DNA of 64,000 nt from Paenibacillus sp. SYP-B3998 (GTDB lineage: Bacteria > Bacillota > Bacilli > Paenibacillales > NBRC-103111), in NCBI RefSeq assembly GCF_010820665.1, contig NZ_JAAIKC010000002.1, forward strand, positions 434,001 to 498,000, read 5' to 3'. Every line of letters begins with the position of its first letter. The stretch's first letter is position 1. This document shows positions 40,101-59,921 of this stretch, one piece after another. Below the pieces are notes generated by a model. The model was not told the origin of the DNA and searched no databases. It saw only the letters and a program-made list of their open reading frames with translations. The position numbers and the translations under genes are program-made.

Positions 40101-43100
40101 TTGTACAAATCGTTCTAACTCGTCGATGGATATTCCTTTTAACGAAACATCGCTTGGTGTTAGTTCTGACTTCTCTTTTGATACGCAATGCCTAATAATT
40201 TCTTGCAGCCGATCTCTGAATAATTTAGTTAAGTGATCTATCGTTTCTTTTCGATATTGCGTGCGGCTATAACGAAGTGAAAGTGACAATTTCCCTTCCA
40301 TAATAAGACCGTTCATATCAATAAGATGATTTCTTGTATGGTTTCCACTGGCTGTTGCCCCGTTAGCGTACGGGGATATCTGCATCGTACTATTTTGAAT
40401 ATCTTGATCAAATTGTCCCAAATAATTAAAACTAATTTCTGGATTCGCGCTAAATTGAACATCTTCCTCGTTTCCAGTTAAATATCTCAATACCCCATAA
40501 CCAATACCTTTTCTTGGAATTTGACGAAGATTTTCTTTGATTGTCTTGATGAGGTGGGACATATTTGAGCTTGCTTCCATAGGCAAGACAATCGGATACT
40601 GGCTCGTAAACCATCCTATCGTTCGTGAAATATCAAGATCTGGTATAATTTGCTCTCTTCCATGCCCTTCCAGATTTATAAGAACTTTATCAATGCCTGT
40701 CCAATCATAAATAGACATGCCTAACGCCGTTAGCAACAAATCGTTGATTTCCGTTTTATAGGCCCGGTTTGCTTGTTTTAATAGTTGTTCGGTTTCTTCA
40801 GCTGTCCATTCCATGGTTATTTCTTCACTATCTTTGACTAGCGCATGATCCTGTTCATCATCTTTAGGTAACGGCTTAAACACCACTTGTTCTATTTTAT
40901 TCCAATATTCAAGCTCTTGCTTCATTGCTTCACTGCCTGCATACAACCCCAATTGCTCGGCCCATAATTGGAATGACCCTGTTTTTTGAGGGAGTTGAAT
41001 AGGCGCTTCATTCCATAATTGCTCATATCCCACCGAGATATCTTCTATCAAAATTCGCCATGAAACCCCGTCTATGACCAAATGGTGAATAACGATCAAT
41101 AGATGATCTCCATCTGCACATTGAAACAAAATTAACTTAAGCAAGGGTCCCTTGGACAAATTAATACTGCTTTGAATTTCAGCTGCTTTATTCGCTATCC
41201 GTTGAGAAGGATCTGCTACTTGGCTAAGATCCATCACTTCAAAGCTATATAACGGCTCCTCACTCGTCCCTTTATTCCATCCTTCAAAACCACTTTCCGT
41301 TTGACGGTATACGATACGGAGCGCATCATGATGCTCGCAAATTTTATTTAATACTCGGTGAAGCGTGCCTACGTGAAACCCTTCTTCCCGATATAACATA
41401 ACAGATTGATTATAATGATGGGCATCTATCTTGTATTGATCAAAAAACCAAATCTGAATCGGGGTTAACATCACTTCCCCAGTTATAATCCCCTGTTCTG
41501 ACATCGAGCTAATCGGATTAACATAGGGAATTAAGCTTGCTATCGTTGGATTTTTAAACAAATGTTCCATTTGTACCTGATAGCCCACTTGATATAACCT
41601 CGAAGAAACTTGAATGGATTTAATAGAATCCCCACCAAGCTCAAAGAAATTATCCGTAATCCCAATTTTCTCAACTCCCAATACGACTTCCCAGATGGAT
41701 ACGAGTTGTTGTTCTACATAAGTATGTGGTGCTTCGTACTCCGTTCCCTTTAACATATGTTCTTTTGGAGCAGGCAGCGCTTTGCGGTCAATTTTTCCAT
41801 TTGGCGTAAGTGGCATCTGGTCAAGTTGTACAAAATAGGACGGAATCATGTAGTTTGGCAGCTGCTGGGATAGCTCTTCTCTCAGCTTTCCTATAGTTAT
41901 TGCATCTGCCCCTACCAGGTAAGCGCATAATTGCTTCGTTCCTTCTTCATTTTCTCTTGCAATGACCACTGCCTCTTGAACAATGTTTATTTTTAAAAGT
42001 GCCGTTTCCACTTCACCCAACTCGATCCGGTATCCGCGAATTTTCTCTTGATGATCCATCCGTCCAATATATTCAATATTCCCATCTGGCAACCATCTTG
42101 CCGAATCGCCTGTCTTGTACATTTTTGCTCCAGAAACAAACGGATCATCTACAAATTTCTCCGCCGTAAGGTCCGGTCGGTTTAAGTAACCTCTAGAAAG
42201 TCCCGCTCCTGTTACACATAATTCCCCCTGGACACCAATCGGCTGCAAGGCGTTTTGCTCCCCTAATATATAGACTCTATGATTGGCAATAGGCTTTCCG
42301 ATTGAAATGTTTTGATCTGCGTAATGAATAGAAAGAGCCGTTGATACAACACTATTTTCGGTTGGTCCGTACTCATTGCAAATTTCGATGTTCGTATTGA
42401 TGCGCTTTAATTTGTGTATTAAGGCGGGGAGCAACTTCTCTCCTGCCGCGACGACATTTTTCATCGAAATCCAGTCTTCTGCGTTCACATTTTCTAATAA
42501 GGTCATCAAAAAACTAGGAGGACTTTGTATATGCGTGATTCCCTGCTTCTTTACCATGGTGTTGATAGCTACAGCATCTTTACATTGTTGTTGGTTTAAC
42601 ACATATACCGTAGATCCAGAGATAATGGGACCAAAGAAATGAGTAATAAACGAATCAAAAACGAATGGATTCAGCATTAATACCCGATCTTCCCCAGTAA
42701 ATTTATAAAATTCTGATTTCCATTGAATGGAATTAACAATACTGCGGTGTTCGATCATAACCCCTTTAGGATTCCCAGTTGTTCCCGATGTATAGATCAC
42801 ATAAGCCAGTTCATGCGGACTCATTACGTGCTCCAGATTCAAACGATTGCTATTGTAACTTTCTTCATCATCCAAAAGAATACATGTCCCAGTAAAATTA
42901 ACGCGCTCCTGTAAATGGCTTTGCAGCAACAACCATTTCACTTTCGAATCCTCTAATGTAAAATGAATGCGTTCTTCTGGATATTCTGGATCAATTGGAA
43001 CATAAGCTCCGCCAGCTTTCAGAATACCGAACATACCTACGATCATCTCTAACGAGCGTTCTACCATAATGCCAACTAACTGACCAACTTCTACACCTTT

Positions 43101-44015
43101 GATTCTAAGCGTCCTAGCCAATTGATTCGATTGTTGATTTAATTCTCTGTACGTTAATTGTTTACTCTCAAAAACCACAGCAACATGATCAGGCGTTCGC
43201 TCCACCTGATCTTCAAATAACTGATGCATCGTCTTGTTCTGTAAATATCCTGCCGCTGTATCGTTGAAAGCAAATAATAACTTATTTCTATGGATCTCTG
43301 AAAGCAAATCCACTTTATTTATCTCCAGATCAGGTTGGTTTAAAACGACTGAAAATAATTTGTCTAGCTGTTCAATAACTTGAATCATAAATTCTTTATC
43401 ATAACGATTTTCATTATAAAAGAGTTTTAAATGGATGGAATCATCTTCCAGATCAAAGTGAAAAATAGCATCTGAATTTACGCCATTTGCATAATGAAAG
43501 GAATGAATTTCATTTAATGAAACCATTGTATGAATAATAGGTAAGTGGTTCGAATCATATTGTAAATTCAAATGTTCAACCATTTTTCTAAAAGGTATTC
43601 TTTGATGTTGGATGGCTCCACTTAAACCTACCTTCACTTGATTAAACAAAGTTTTGAATGAAGTAGTACGATTTAGATTGTTTTTTAAAATTAGAAATTT
43701 ATTTGAAAGCGAAAGGTCATTGTACGTTTCATCAATCGTTGGAATACCAACAATCATATTGGTCTCACTCGTGTATTTATGAAGTAGACAATTAACTCCT
43801 GTTAATAAAATCGCGAAGATCGCCATATTAGCTTTTTTGGATATCGACTTAATTTTTTGCGAAACATCGTACGACAAAGGGCTATAAATAAAATTGTGTA
43901 GATGACTATCACCCAAATGTTTTAACGTCGTTTTAGAATAAGGCAAGTGAATAAGATAATCCTCATTTCCAAACTGATTCTCCCAAAAAATCTCTTGTTT
44001 TCTAAAAACAGACAT
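34191..44015 (-). CDS. NRPS: partial C-A(?)-T-E-C-A(Thr)-T-E-C, no TE
   Basis: 3274 residues from ATG 44015, after TTGAGGTG. Approximate domains: C-terminal half of a condensation domain, lacking HHxxxDG (1-245); A1 (260-760, TSGTTGNPKG near 412); T1 near 790 (GGDSIKS); epimerase (HHLVIDG near 985, EGHGREQI); C (HHILMDG near 1457); A2 ([10 protein letters not shown] near 1922); T2 near 2312; epimerase (HHLVVDG near 2499); and a final C domain (HHILMDG near 2974). Aligned to GrsA, A1 reads DSTQVAEVVK, which I cannot assign, and A2 reads DFWNIGMVHK, the Thr code. Two D-residues are therefore added. No thioesterase, reductase or carrier follows the last C domain, which is odd. Confidence 0.93.
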   Translation of the reverse strand: MSVFRKQEIFWENQFGNEDYLIHLPYSKTTLKHLGDSHLHNFIYSPLSYDVSQKIKSISKKANMAIFAILLTGVNCLLHKYTSETNMIVGIPTIDETYNDLSLSNKFLILKNNLNRTTSFKTLFNQVKVGLSGAIQHQRIPFRKMVEHLNLQYDSNHLPIIHTMVSLNEIHSFHYANGVNSDAIFHFDLEDDSIHLKLFYNENRYDKEFMIQVIEQLDKLFSVVLNQPDLEINKVDLLSEIHRNKLLFAFNDTAAGYLQNKTMHQLFEDQVERTPDHVAVVFESKQLTYRELNQQSNQLARTLRIKGVEVGQLVGIMVERSLEMIVGMFGILKAGGAYVPIDPEYPEERIHFTLEDSKVKWLLLQSHLQERVNFTGTCILLDDEESYNSNRLNLEHVMSPHELAYVIYTSGTTGNPKGVMIEHRSIVNSIQWKSEFYKFTGEDRVLMLNPFVFDSFITHFFGPIISGSTVYVLNQQQCKDAVAINTMVKKQGITHIQSPPSFLMTLLENVNAEDWISMKNVVAAGEKLLPALIHKLKRINTNIEICNEYGPTENSVVSTALSIHYADQNISIGKPIANHRVYILGEQNALQPIGVQGELCVTGAGLSRGYLNRPDLTAEKFVDDPFVSGAKMYKTGDSARWLPDGNIEYIGRMDHQEKIRGYRIELGEVETALLKINIVQEAVVIARENEEGTKQLCAYLVGADAITIGKLREELSQQLPNYMIPSYFVQLDQMPLTPNGKIDRKALPAPKEHMLKGTEYEAPHTYVEQQLVSIWEVVLGVEKIGITDNFFELGGDSIKSIQVSSRLYQVGYQVQMEHLFKNPTIASLIPYVNPISSMSEQGIITGEVMLTPIQIWFFDQYKIDAHHYNQSVMLYREEGFHVGTLHRVLNKICEHHDALRIVYRQTESGFEGWNKGTSEEPLYSFEVMDLSQVADPSQRIANKAAEIQSSINLSKGPLLKLILFQCADGDHLLIVIHHLVIDGVSWRILIEDISVGYEQLWNEAPIQLPQKTGSFQLWAEQLGLYAGSEAMKQELEYWNKIEQVVFKPLPKDDEQDHALVKDSEEITMEWTAEETEQLLKQANRAYKTEINDLLLTALGMSIYDWTGIDKVLINLEGHGREQIIPDLDISRTIGWFTSQYPIVLPMEASSNMSHLIKTIKENLRQIPRKGIGYGVLRYLTGNEEDVQFSANPEISFNYLGQFDQDIQNSTMQISPYANGATASGNHTRNHLIDMNGLIMEGKLSLSLRYSRTQYRKETIDHLTKLFRDRLQEIIRHCVSKEKSELTPSDVSLKGISIDELERFVQQSAHIGEIEDLYALSPMQNGMFFHHLLHSSSNAYFIQTTLDLHGPLDMESFTKSLNLLIQRNAIFRTNFHSKWKNIPLQVVYRNKQNGLIYEDLREMNEEDREAYMASYTEEDKIKGFDLSQDVLMRISILRTDDQTYRFIWSYHHILMDGWCLSLVIKELFEGYFAIQEQRKPEKKQLIPYKQYIEWLERQDNEKALKYWSNYLEGYDEQTTLPKEHTITKREEYRSEHLIFTLSKQLTGQMAQVASQNQVTLNTFMQTLWAILLQKYNGSEDVVFGSVVSGRPPAIVGIESIIGLFINTIPVRIHAQGNEAFTEVMKRNQEQAVASHHYDTYPLYGIQAITQQKQSLIDHILVFENYPVQGIMEQFGDREETALQITNVEGDEQTSYDFNLIIKPGEELKWLFYYNANVYDRANVERIRGHLLQIMEQVIKNPQISINEIELITPQEKTQILEEFNDSMVENPLEKTIHGLFEEQVVRTPEQVAVVFEDKSLTYKELNDKANQLARTLQFEGVQADQLIGIIAERSLDMIIGIIAIMKAGGAYVPIDPEYPEDRIHYMLEDSGAPVLLLQNHLQERISFAGKVILLDQPEFYHEDDSNLELAVAPTGLAYVIYTSGTTGKPKGTWIEHKNVVRLLFNSQNLFDFHASDTWTLFHSFCFDFSVWEMYGALLYGGKLVVVPQMTAKSPDQFLQLLKNERVTILNQTPTYFYHLLQEELQDRGSELKLRKVIFGGEALSPLLLMNWRLKYPLTQLINMYGITETTVHVTYKEITEIEIQAGKSNIGKPLPTLQTYILDKQQRHQPIGVQGELYVAGEGLARGYLNRPDLTAEKFVDNPFVREGKMYRTGDAARWLSDGTIEYLGRMDHQVKIRGYRIELGEVETALLKIDSIQEAVVIARENEDGSKQLCAYFKGDSLLAAKQIRMELSQEIPDYMIPSYFVQLEQIPLTSNGKIDRKALPSPVESLQKGIEYLAPRTFIEQTITSAWEAVLGVQNISLLDNFFELGGDSIKCIQVSSRLFQAGYKVEMKHFFTYPTVAELSLHVKSVSTISDQGEVTGQVMLTPIQRWFFDQNMVDAHHYNQEMMFYREKGFEVSFIHKVMNKIVKHHDALRMVYGQAAGGGYEAWNQGIDAEELFSLEIMDLKKEDSPAQFIENKAKEIQSSLDLYHGPLMKLGLFQCREGDHLLIVIHHLVVDGVSWRILYEDIQTGYDQLLRGQEILLPQKTASFKLWAEQLSIFANSPAMEPEINYWNCKEQVEIKPLPKDYDYDTTSGKDSETITIQWTDEETEQLLKQTHHTYNTEINDILLTALGMAIHDWTGMEEIVVNLEGHGREQIIPDMDITRTVGWFTSMYPVILTMEAARDISKRIKTVKEGLRQIPNKGIGYGIIRYLSQSHEAYTLEQYPEISFNYMGQVNQGTENEGIKFSSYVSGPSVSENNKRPFLLNINGIVIDGRLSLTMNYSRRQYRRETMEQLAYYFKESLKEVIVHCVTKERTELTPSDISCKTLTIEQLDQLVKQTQHIGEIENVYSLTPLQKEMLFESVRNPISGAYFVQIMFDMSGDFDAASFELSLDHLMQRHAILRTNFDCDFMDTPLQIVYQAKKFEFNYEDLLDRKELQREAYVNEYIQQNKGRGFDLQQDSLIRMSVLRTENEQYRVIWSFHHILMDGWCMSLVSKEIFENYFAIREKRKPEVTLLTPYSQFIEWLEQQNNEGAIKYWNQYLDGYVEQTKLPGEKTQTKSGRQDSKSLICYLDDALAQQMKQVAEQNQVTIHTLVQTAWGILLQQYNECNDVVFGSIVSGRPPVIPGIESMIGLFINAIPVRIQSKGEESFRSLMKRTQAQALESHAYDTYSLYDIQNLTKQKQALINHVVVYQNFPVEEQMENLGKNDEKPLEIRNVECAEHNSFDFTLIVKPHDKMKMILLYNANVYDLSTVEQIQIHFIEMIKQVVTNAKVSINELRSMTSMTTI

Positions 44016-44052
44016 ATAGCACCTCAATTTTCAATAAAATAATAACCCGTAA

Positions 44053-56350
<12,298 letters not shown>

Positions 56351-56403
56351 AAAACAAAGACCAAGGTACTTTAATGATGAATAAGCACCTTGGTCTTTGT
56401 TTT
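56351..56403 (-). terminator. Strong bidirectional terminator between ARH gene and PKS/NRPS cluster
   Basis: A stem of about 20 bp: AAAACAAAGACCAAGGT (from 56351) pairs with ACCTTGGTCTTTGTTTT (to 56403), with a loop near 56373-56382 and A/T runs on both flanks. It ends the ADP-ribose operon and separates it from the cluster. Confidence 0.93.
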
Positions 56404-56408
56404 TTTTA

Positions 56409-57291
56409 TTAAGCACTTATCGTTTCGCGAAGTTCAACAATACGTTCTGATAAACTGTCTAATTTATTCTTGATAATAATTGCCTTCGAGTAATGACGAG
56501 GTATACCTTCATATCCGTAATATACACCCGCAATTCCTCCAGCAATTGCAGCAATTGTGTCGGTATCTCCACCCAAGTTTGCTGCCTGCTGTACAACTTC
56601 TGCAAACGAGTTCGTATGAGTAAGAATATGAATGATCCAATTAAACGTATGGACGACAAAGCCACTTGGCTCACAATTCGGATCCTCAGTAAGAACGTAC
56701 GCATACCGTGTACTCATAACTTCATTTTCAATAGCACTAAGCAGGTCTTCATTATTTAGGAGCCTATGCACAATTCGATTGTAAATTTCACACGCTTCAT
56801 TGCAGCGTTCATCATAATGAGTCATTTTGGATTGCATGCGAGACATATGTTCAATATCTGAAAGCTTAGGATAGCATAGACCTATAGGAAGGCAGCGCAT
56901 TAAAGAACCATTTCCAGCACTTAGGCCTAGGTCTAAATCGGCTAAAAATGCAGATTCAAACCAATTACCTTCATAAGAACTTAATACTCTTCTAATCATT
57001 ATTCCCAATGTCTTTGGGGTCGGAACGATACCACTCCAAAAACTTTTCCCCGATGGATATCATGGGATCAGATGGGTTAGCTAGAATCCCTTCTGCGACG
57101 CACAGAGTCATCATCGTATCGTCTGTAACTTCCCCAGGTTCCAAATCCCAAACGCCGCCGCCGATAATTTCGGTTAGAAAACCATGCTTTTGTTGTATTT
57201 CTTTTCGAGTGAAAAATTCTGTTGTACCGCCCAGTGCATCCCCGATAGCAACCCCATACAATCCACCCTTGATCTTATTACTAAGGTCCAT
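56409..57291 (-). pseudogene. ADP-ribosylglycohydrolase gene split by a frameshift
   Basis: Two overlapping frames together make one ADP-ribosylglycohydrolase (DraG/ARH fold). The first (56992-57291) has GGLYGVAIGDALGGTTEF and EVTDDTMMT, the N-terminal metal-binding residues. The second (56409-57008) has AGNGSLMR, and GGDTDTIAAIAGGIAG, the C-terminal metal ligands. The break falls in DPKDIGN/IRRVL near 56997-57003, where removing one base on the minus strand restores the frame. All catalytic parts exist, so this is either recent inactivation or a sequencing error. The start has AAGGGGCGATTAC. Family members remove ADP-ribose from proteins or other targets. Confidence 0.88.
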
Positions 57292-57312
57292 GTAATCGCC
57301 CCTTTGGTTTAC

Positions 57313-58176
57313 TTAACAAATGATGCTCGAAAAAGCATTCTTAGTATGCTTGTTCTCCGATTTATCAAATATAGCAAATACGATCTTTTCAAATAATGCC
57401 GAGTAACTTTCTTCTATTAATACCTGTTTGAATATTGTTGCTATATCCTTCGGATCATTTCGGAATACCCCACAGCCGAATGCGCCAAGAATAATTGCTT
57501 TATGTCCATGCATAGCAGAAACTGCGAGAATATATCTGATACGATCTAACATCACTTTCCGAATGTTGGCCACATTCTCAGGCTCCCGCTCTTTTACAAC
57601 CCCTGCATTTACGGCTGGTGCTGTAATCATAGAAACGCGGTAAGGTGAATCTAATAAATTCCCTCTGTCTTCACGGAATACGGGAACTTGTGGGGAATAG
57701 ATCATATAGTCGGAATATAAACATGTTTTCCTTCCGCGGTTGTAATTGTACATTTCATTCTTTTGTGCGATACAAGGGTATAAAGCAGATGACCGTGCAA
57801 GACTTTCTTCTTGTGCCTGACTTCCCCCCAGGAAACCTCCACCTGGATTTTTGGCAGATGCGAAGTTGAGGCAAATCGTATCTTCAAAACCTTCTTCTGT
57901 AACGAGTCGCCTTGCTGCACCAAGTGTAGTCTCATCAGTTACTTTAATATTAGGTACAATACCTTGATCATATTTAATTAACGTCTTAGCATCCTTCTTT
58001 AGCTTGGGAAGCATTTCCGGTGAATAAAGAATCGAACCAGCGATAGATTCTCTCACTTCCTGCTCTATCCGATTTCTCTTACCAAATGAGTTCATATAGA
58101 AACCACTCTCAAGAATCTCTAACGTTTCTTTTGCCATTCTGGATCTTACTTCTCTATTATTAGATTGGATATTCAT
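57313..58176 (-). CDS. Bacterial-type PARG / macrodomain protein (TIGR02452-like)
   Basis: 287 residues. The poly(ADP-ribose) glycohydrolase signature is clear: NFASAKNPGGGFLGGSQAQE followed by E-S-L-A-R-S-S-A-L-Y-P near residue 105-130 (GGG-x(6-8)-QEE). The macro fold continues with SMITAPAVNAG and ILGAFGCGVFRNDP. Homologues hydrolyse ADP-ribose chains or mono-ADP-ribose adducts in the cytoplasm. RBS GGAGTGATGCATT overlaps the stop of the NADAR gene (6 nt gap). It lies in one operon with the NADAR and NrtR-like genes upstream and the split ARH downstream. Confidence 0.92.
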   Translation of the reverse strand: MNIQSNNREVRSRMAKETLEILESGFYMNSFGKRNRIEQEVRESIAGSILYSPEMLPKLKKDAKTLIKYDQGIVPNIKVTDETTLGAARRLVTEEGFEDTICLNFASAKNPGGGFLGGSQAQEESLARSSALYPCIAQKNEMYNYNRGRKTCLYSDYMIYSPQVPVFREDRGNLLDSPYRVSMITAPAVNAGVVKEREPENVANIRKVMLDRIRYILAVSAMHGHKAIILGAFGCGVFRNDPKDIATIFKQVLIEESYSALFEKIVFAIFDKSENKHTKNAFSSIIC

Positions 58177-58182
58177 AATGCA

Positions 58183-58680
58183 TCACTCCATGTTGTTTTT
58201 CTCATTTTCTCTGAGGATGTCCTCCCTCAATTGCGTTAAGATTTCCCCTAACCAGTTTTTCCCAAGCCAAGATTTTCTGTTTTTAATTTTCGGGTCATCC
58301 TCCAACAAGCCTACGCCCCAAATCCGATCAGTAGGACTTGCTTCCACCAATGTTGTGCCACGGGTTTCTAGTAGTATTTCTAATAGTCCCTGATTTTGCG
58401 TGAATTTAGCGTAATTCGCATCGTAGACGAATTGTTTACAATGTCTATCCCACTTTTCCTTCTCAAAGTCCTTTACTAAGCGTCCAAATTCCTTCTGTTC
58501 TCTTGGCGTTTTTGCGTTCAGAATCCTTTGGCTCATTTCCAAATCATGAAATAAAACCGCTTTTTTGTACATCATGTACTGTTCAGCGCTATTGAACGTT
58601 AACCCCTCTATGATAAAACGGGTAGGATGCCATTGTGAAAAAGGGGATGGGGTTCTATAAAAAAAGGTGTATCTTTCCAT
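58183..58680 (-). CDS. NADAR-domain protein (YbiA-like)
   Basis: 165 residues from ATG 58680, which has GAGGAATG 6 nt upstream; an open frame extends 40 codons further into the regulator gene without a site. NADAR motifs: FFYRTPSPFSQWHPTRFIIE at the start, FNSAEQYMMYKKA with the catalytic Glu region, WDRHCKQFVYDANYAKFTQN, and a C-terminal DRIWGVGLLEDDP. NADAR enzymes cleave N-glycosidic bonds in ADP-ribose-related compounds; some reverse guanine ADP-ribosylation of DNA. Its operon neighbours are also ADP-ribose hydrolases, supporting that role. Confidence 0.92.
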   Translation of the reverse strand: MERYTFFYRTPSPFSQWHPTRFIIEGLTFNSAEQYMMYKKAVLFHDLEMSQRILNAKTPREQKEFGRLVKDFEKEKWDRHCKQFVYDANYAKFTQNQGLLEILLETRGTTLVEASPTDRIWGVGLLEDDPKIKNRKSWLGKNWLGEILTQLREDILRENEKNNME

Positions 58681-58702
58681 AAGTTTCATTCCTCGCATTC
58701 TT

Positions 58703-59608
58703 TTAGATTCGATCATGTTTAGGTGTATAGCGATACAACTTGGAAGGACGATGTCCCGCATCTTTGGTATATTCGTTGGTTTCAGCAACCATATCAGCAA
58801 TTTTCCTGCGAAACGCCGCGGCTAAAAGTTCTTTCCCAAGAATGACTTCGTAAACTTGTTGCAGCCCTGATAACGTAAATAAAGGCGGCACCAGGTTAAA
58901 TATGATTTCTGTATATTCAATTTTGTTTCGTAAACGTTCGATTGCATATTGAATCATTTTCGCATGGTCAAAGGCAATGCCCTGTGAATGAATAACCTCC
59001 CGAGTCAGTTTTCTAGCTTTGCCAATTACCGTTTCGCTAACTTTAATTGTTGCAGACAAAATCTCAGTCTCATTCCGCAAATTTATCAAAATCAGCCTCT
59101 CGATTTCATAACCCAGGGGAAGCATCGTTTTTTTCTCTTGATAAACACTTTGAGTTACATCGAACCAGCTTGCATCATCTGCGTCATCCCCGGCTTTAAC
59201 CTCTAATGAAGTGCGGTCAATAAGCGCCATGTAAGAACAGCTAATAACACGGGTACGAGGATCACGCTCTACATCTCCCCAAGTATATAACTGCTCCATG
59301 TAAATATCTTCGATATTCGTTTCACTCATTAGCTCCCTGCGAGCAGCTTCATCCATGCTTTCATGTACGGACACAAAGCCTCCGGGTAAAGCCCACTGCC
59401 CGATAAACGGGTGCTCCCCCCTCTTAATCATCAGTAGTTGTAAGTTTTTTTCAGGGAGCTTTCTATAATTTTCTTGTTCCTTATTCATCACGGTGAAAAT
59501 AAGCATATCGACGGTTACTGAAGGCCGTTCATAGATACTTACATTATAAGTTTGTAAGAATTGCTGTTCGGTCAAACCATTTCGGTCTCGAATAGACGTG
59601 TCTGTCAT
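58703..59608 (-). CDS. NrtR-like Nudix transcriptional regulator
   Basis: 301 residues from ATG 59608, after CAGGAGATAACT. Residues about 25-175 form a Nudix fold with GQWALPGGFVSVHESMDEAA then RRELMSETN; the Nudix box reads R-E-L-M-S-E-T, one Glu short of the R-E-x-x-E-E catalytic form, as in sensor-type members. Residues 215-301 form a winged helix (FTLSGLQQVYEVIL, AAFRRKIADM, GHRPSKLYRY), the NrtR DNA-binding architecture. NrtR proteins sense ADP-ribose-like ligands and repress NAD-related genes. It heads the operon and three direct repeats lie just upstream, so autoregulation is likely. Confidence 0.9.
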   Translation of the reverse strand: MTDTSIRDRNGLTEQQFLQTYNVSIYERPSVTVDMLIFTVMNKEQENYRKLPEKNLQLLMIKRGEHPFIGQWALPGGFVSVHESMDEAARRELMSETNIEDIYMEQLYTWGDVERDPRTRVISCSYMALIDRTSLEVKAGDDADDASWFDVTQSVYQEKKTMLPLGYEIERLILINLRNETEILSATIKVSETVIGKARKLTREVIHSQGIAFDHAKMIQYAIERLRNKIEYTEIIFNLVPPLFTLSGLQQVYEVILGKELLAAAFRRKIADMVAETNEYTKDAGHRPSKLYRYTPKHDRI

Positions 59609-59640
59609 AGTTATCTCCTGGAAAATATGTTTTGATTGTT

Positions 59641-59682
59641 TTGTTATTATCATATTGTTAATATCATTTTGTTATTATATAC
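59641..59682 (-). repeat. Three 14-bp direct repeats in the NrtR-like promoter
   Basis: TTGTTATTATCATA (59641), TTGTTAATATCATT (59655) and TTGTTATTATATAC (59669) follow each other at exactly 14 bp. They end 32 bp upstream of the regulator start, so they are good operator candidates. The rest of the 59609-59921 gap holds only a terminator and no gene. Confidence 0.7.
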
Positions 59683-59785
59683 CATCATCCGACTAAAGTT
59701 CAACATCAAAATCCTAAAATGGATGTAACGCTAAGAGAAACCAGCTAAATCTTGTTAGCGAATCGATCGCCGCCACCTTTTACCA

Positions 59786-59820
59786 TAAAAAAAAGGCTAA
59801 CCAGCTATTTCTGGCTAACC
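59786..59820 (-). terminator. Terminator after the oligoendopeptidase gene
   Basis: On the minus strand GGTTAGCCAG pairs with CTGGTTAGCC (10 bp, two G-U pairs, 6-nt loop) and is followed by at least eight T residues. It lies about 100 nt past the oligoendopeptidase stop. Confidence 0.85.
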
Positions 59821-59921
59821 TGATACTACGAAAATCCGTTGTGATAAATTACATTTTTCATTTGTACCAAAATCATGAGGTCGTTCAATATTTTGTCGGC
59901 TCCATATTTCCTACATTTCTC

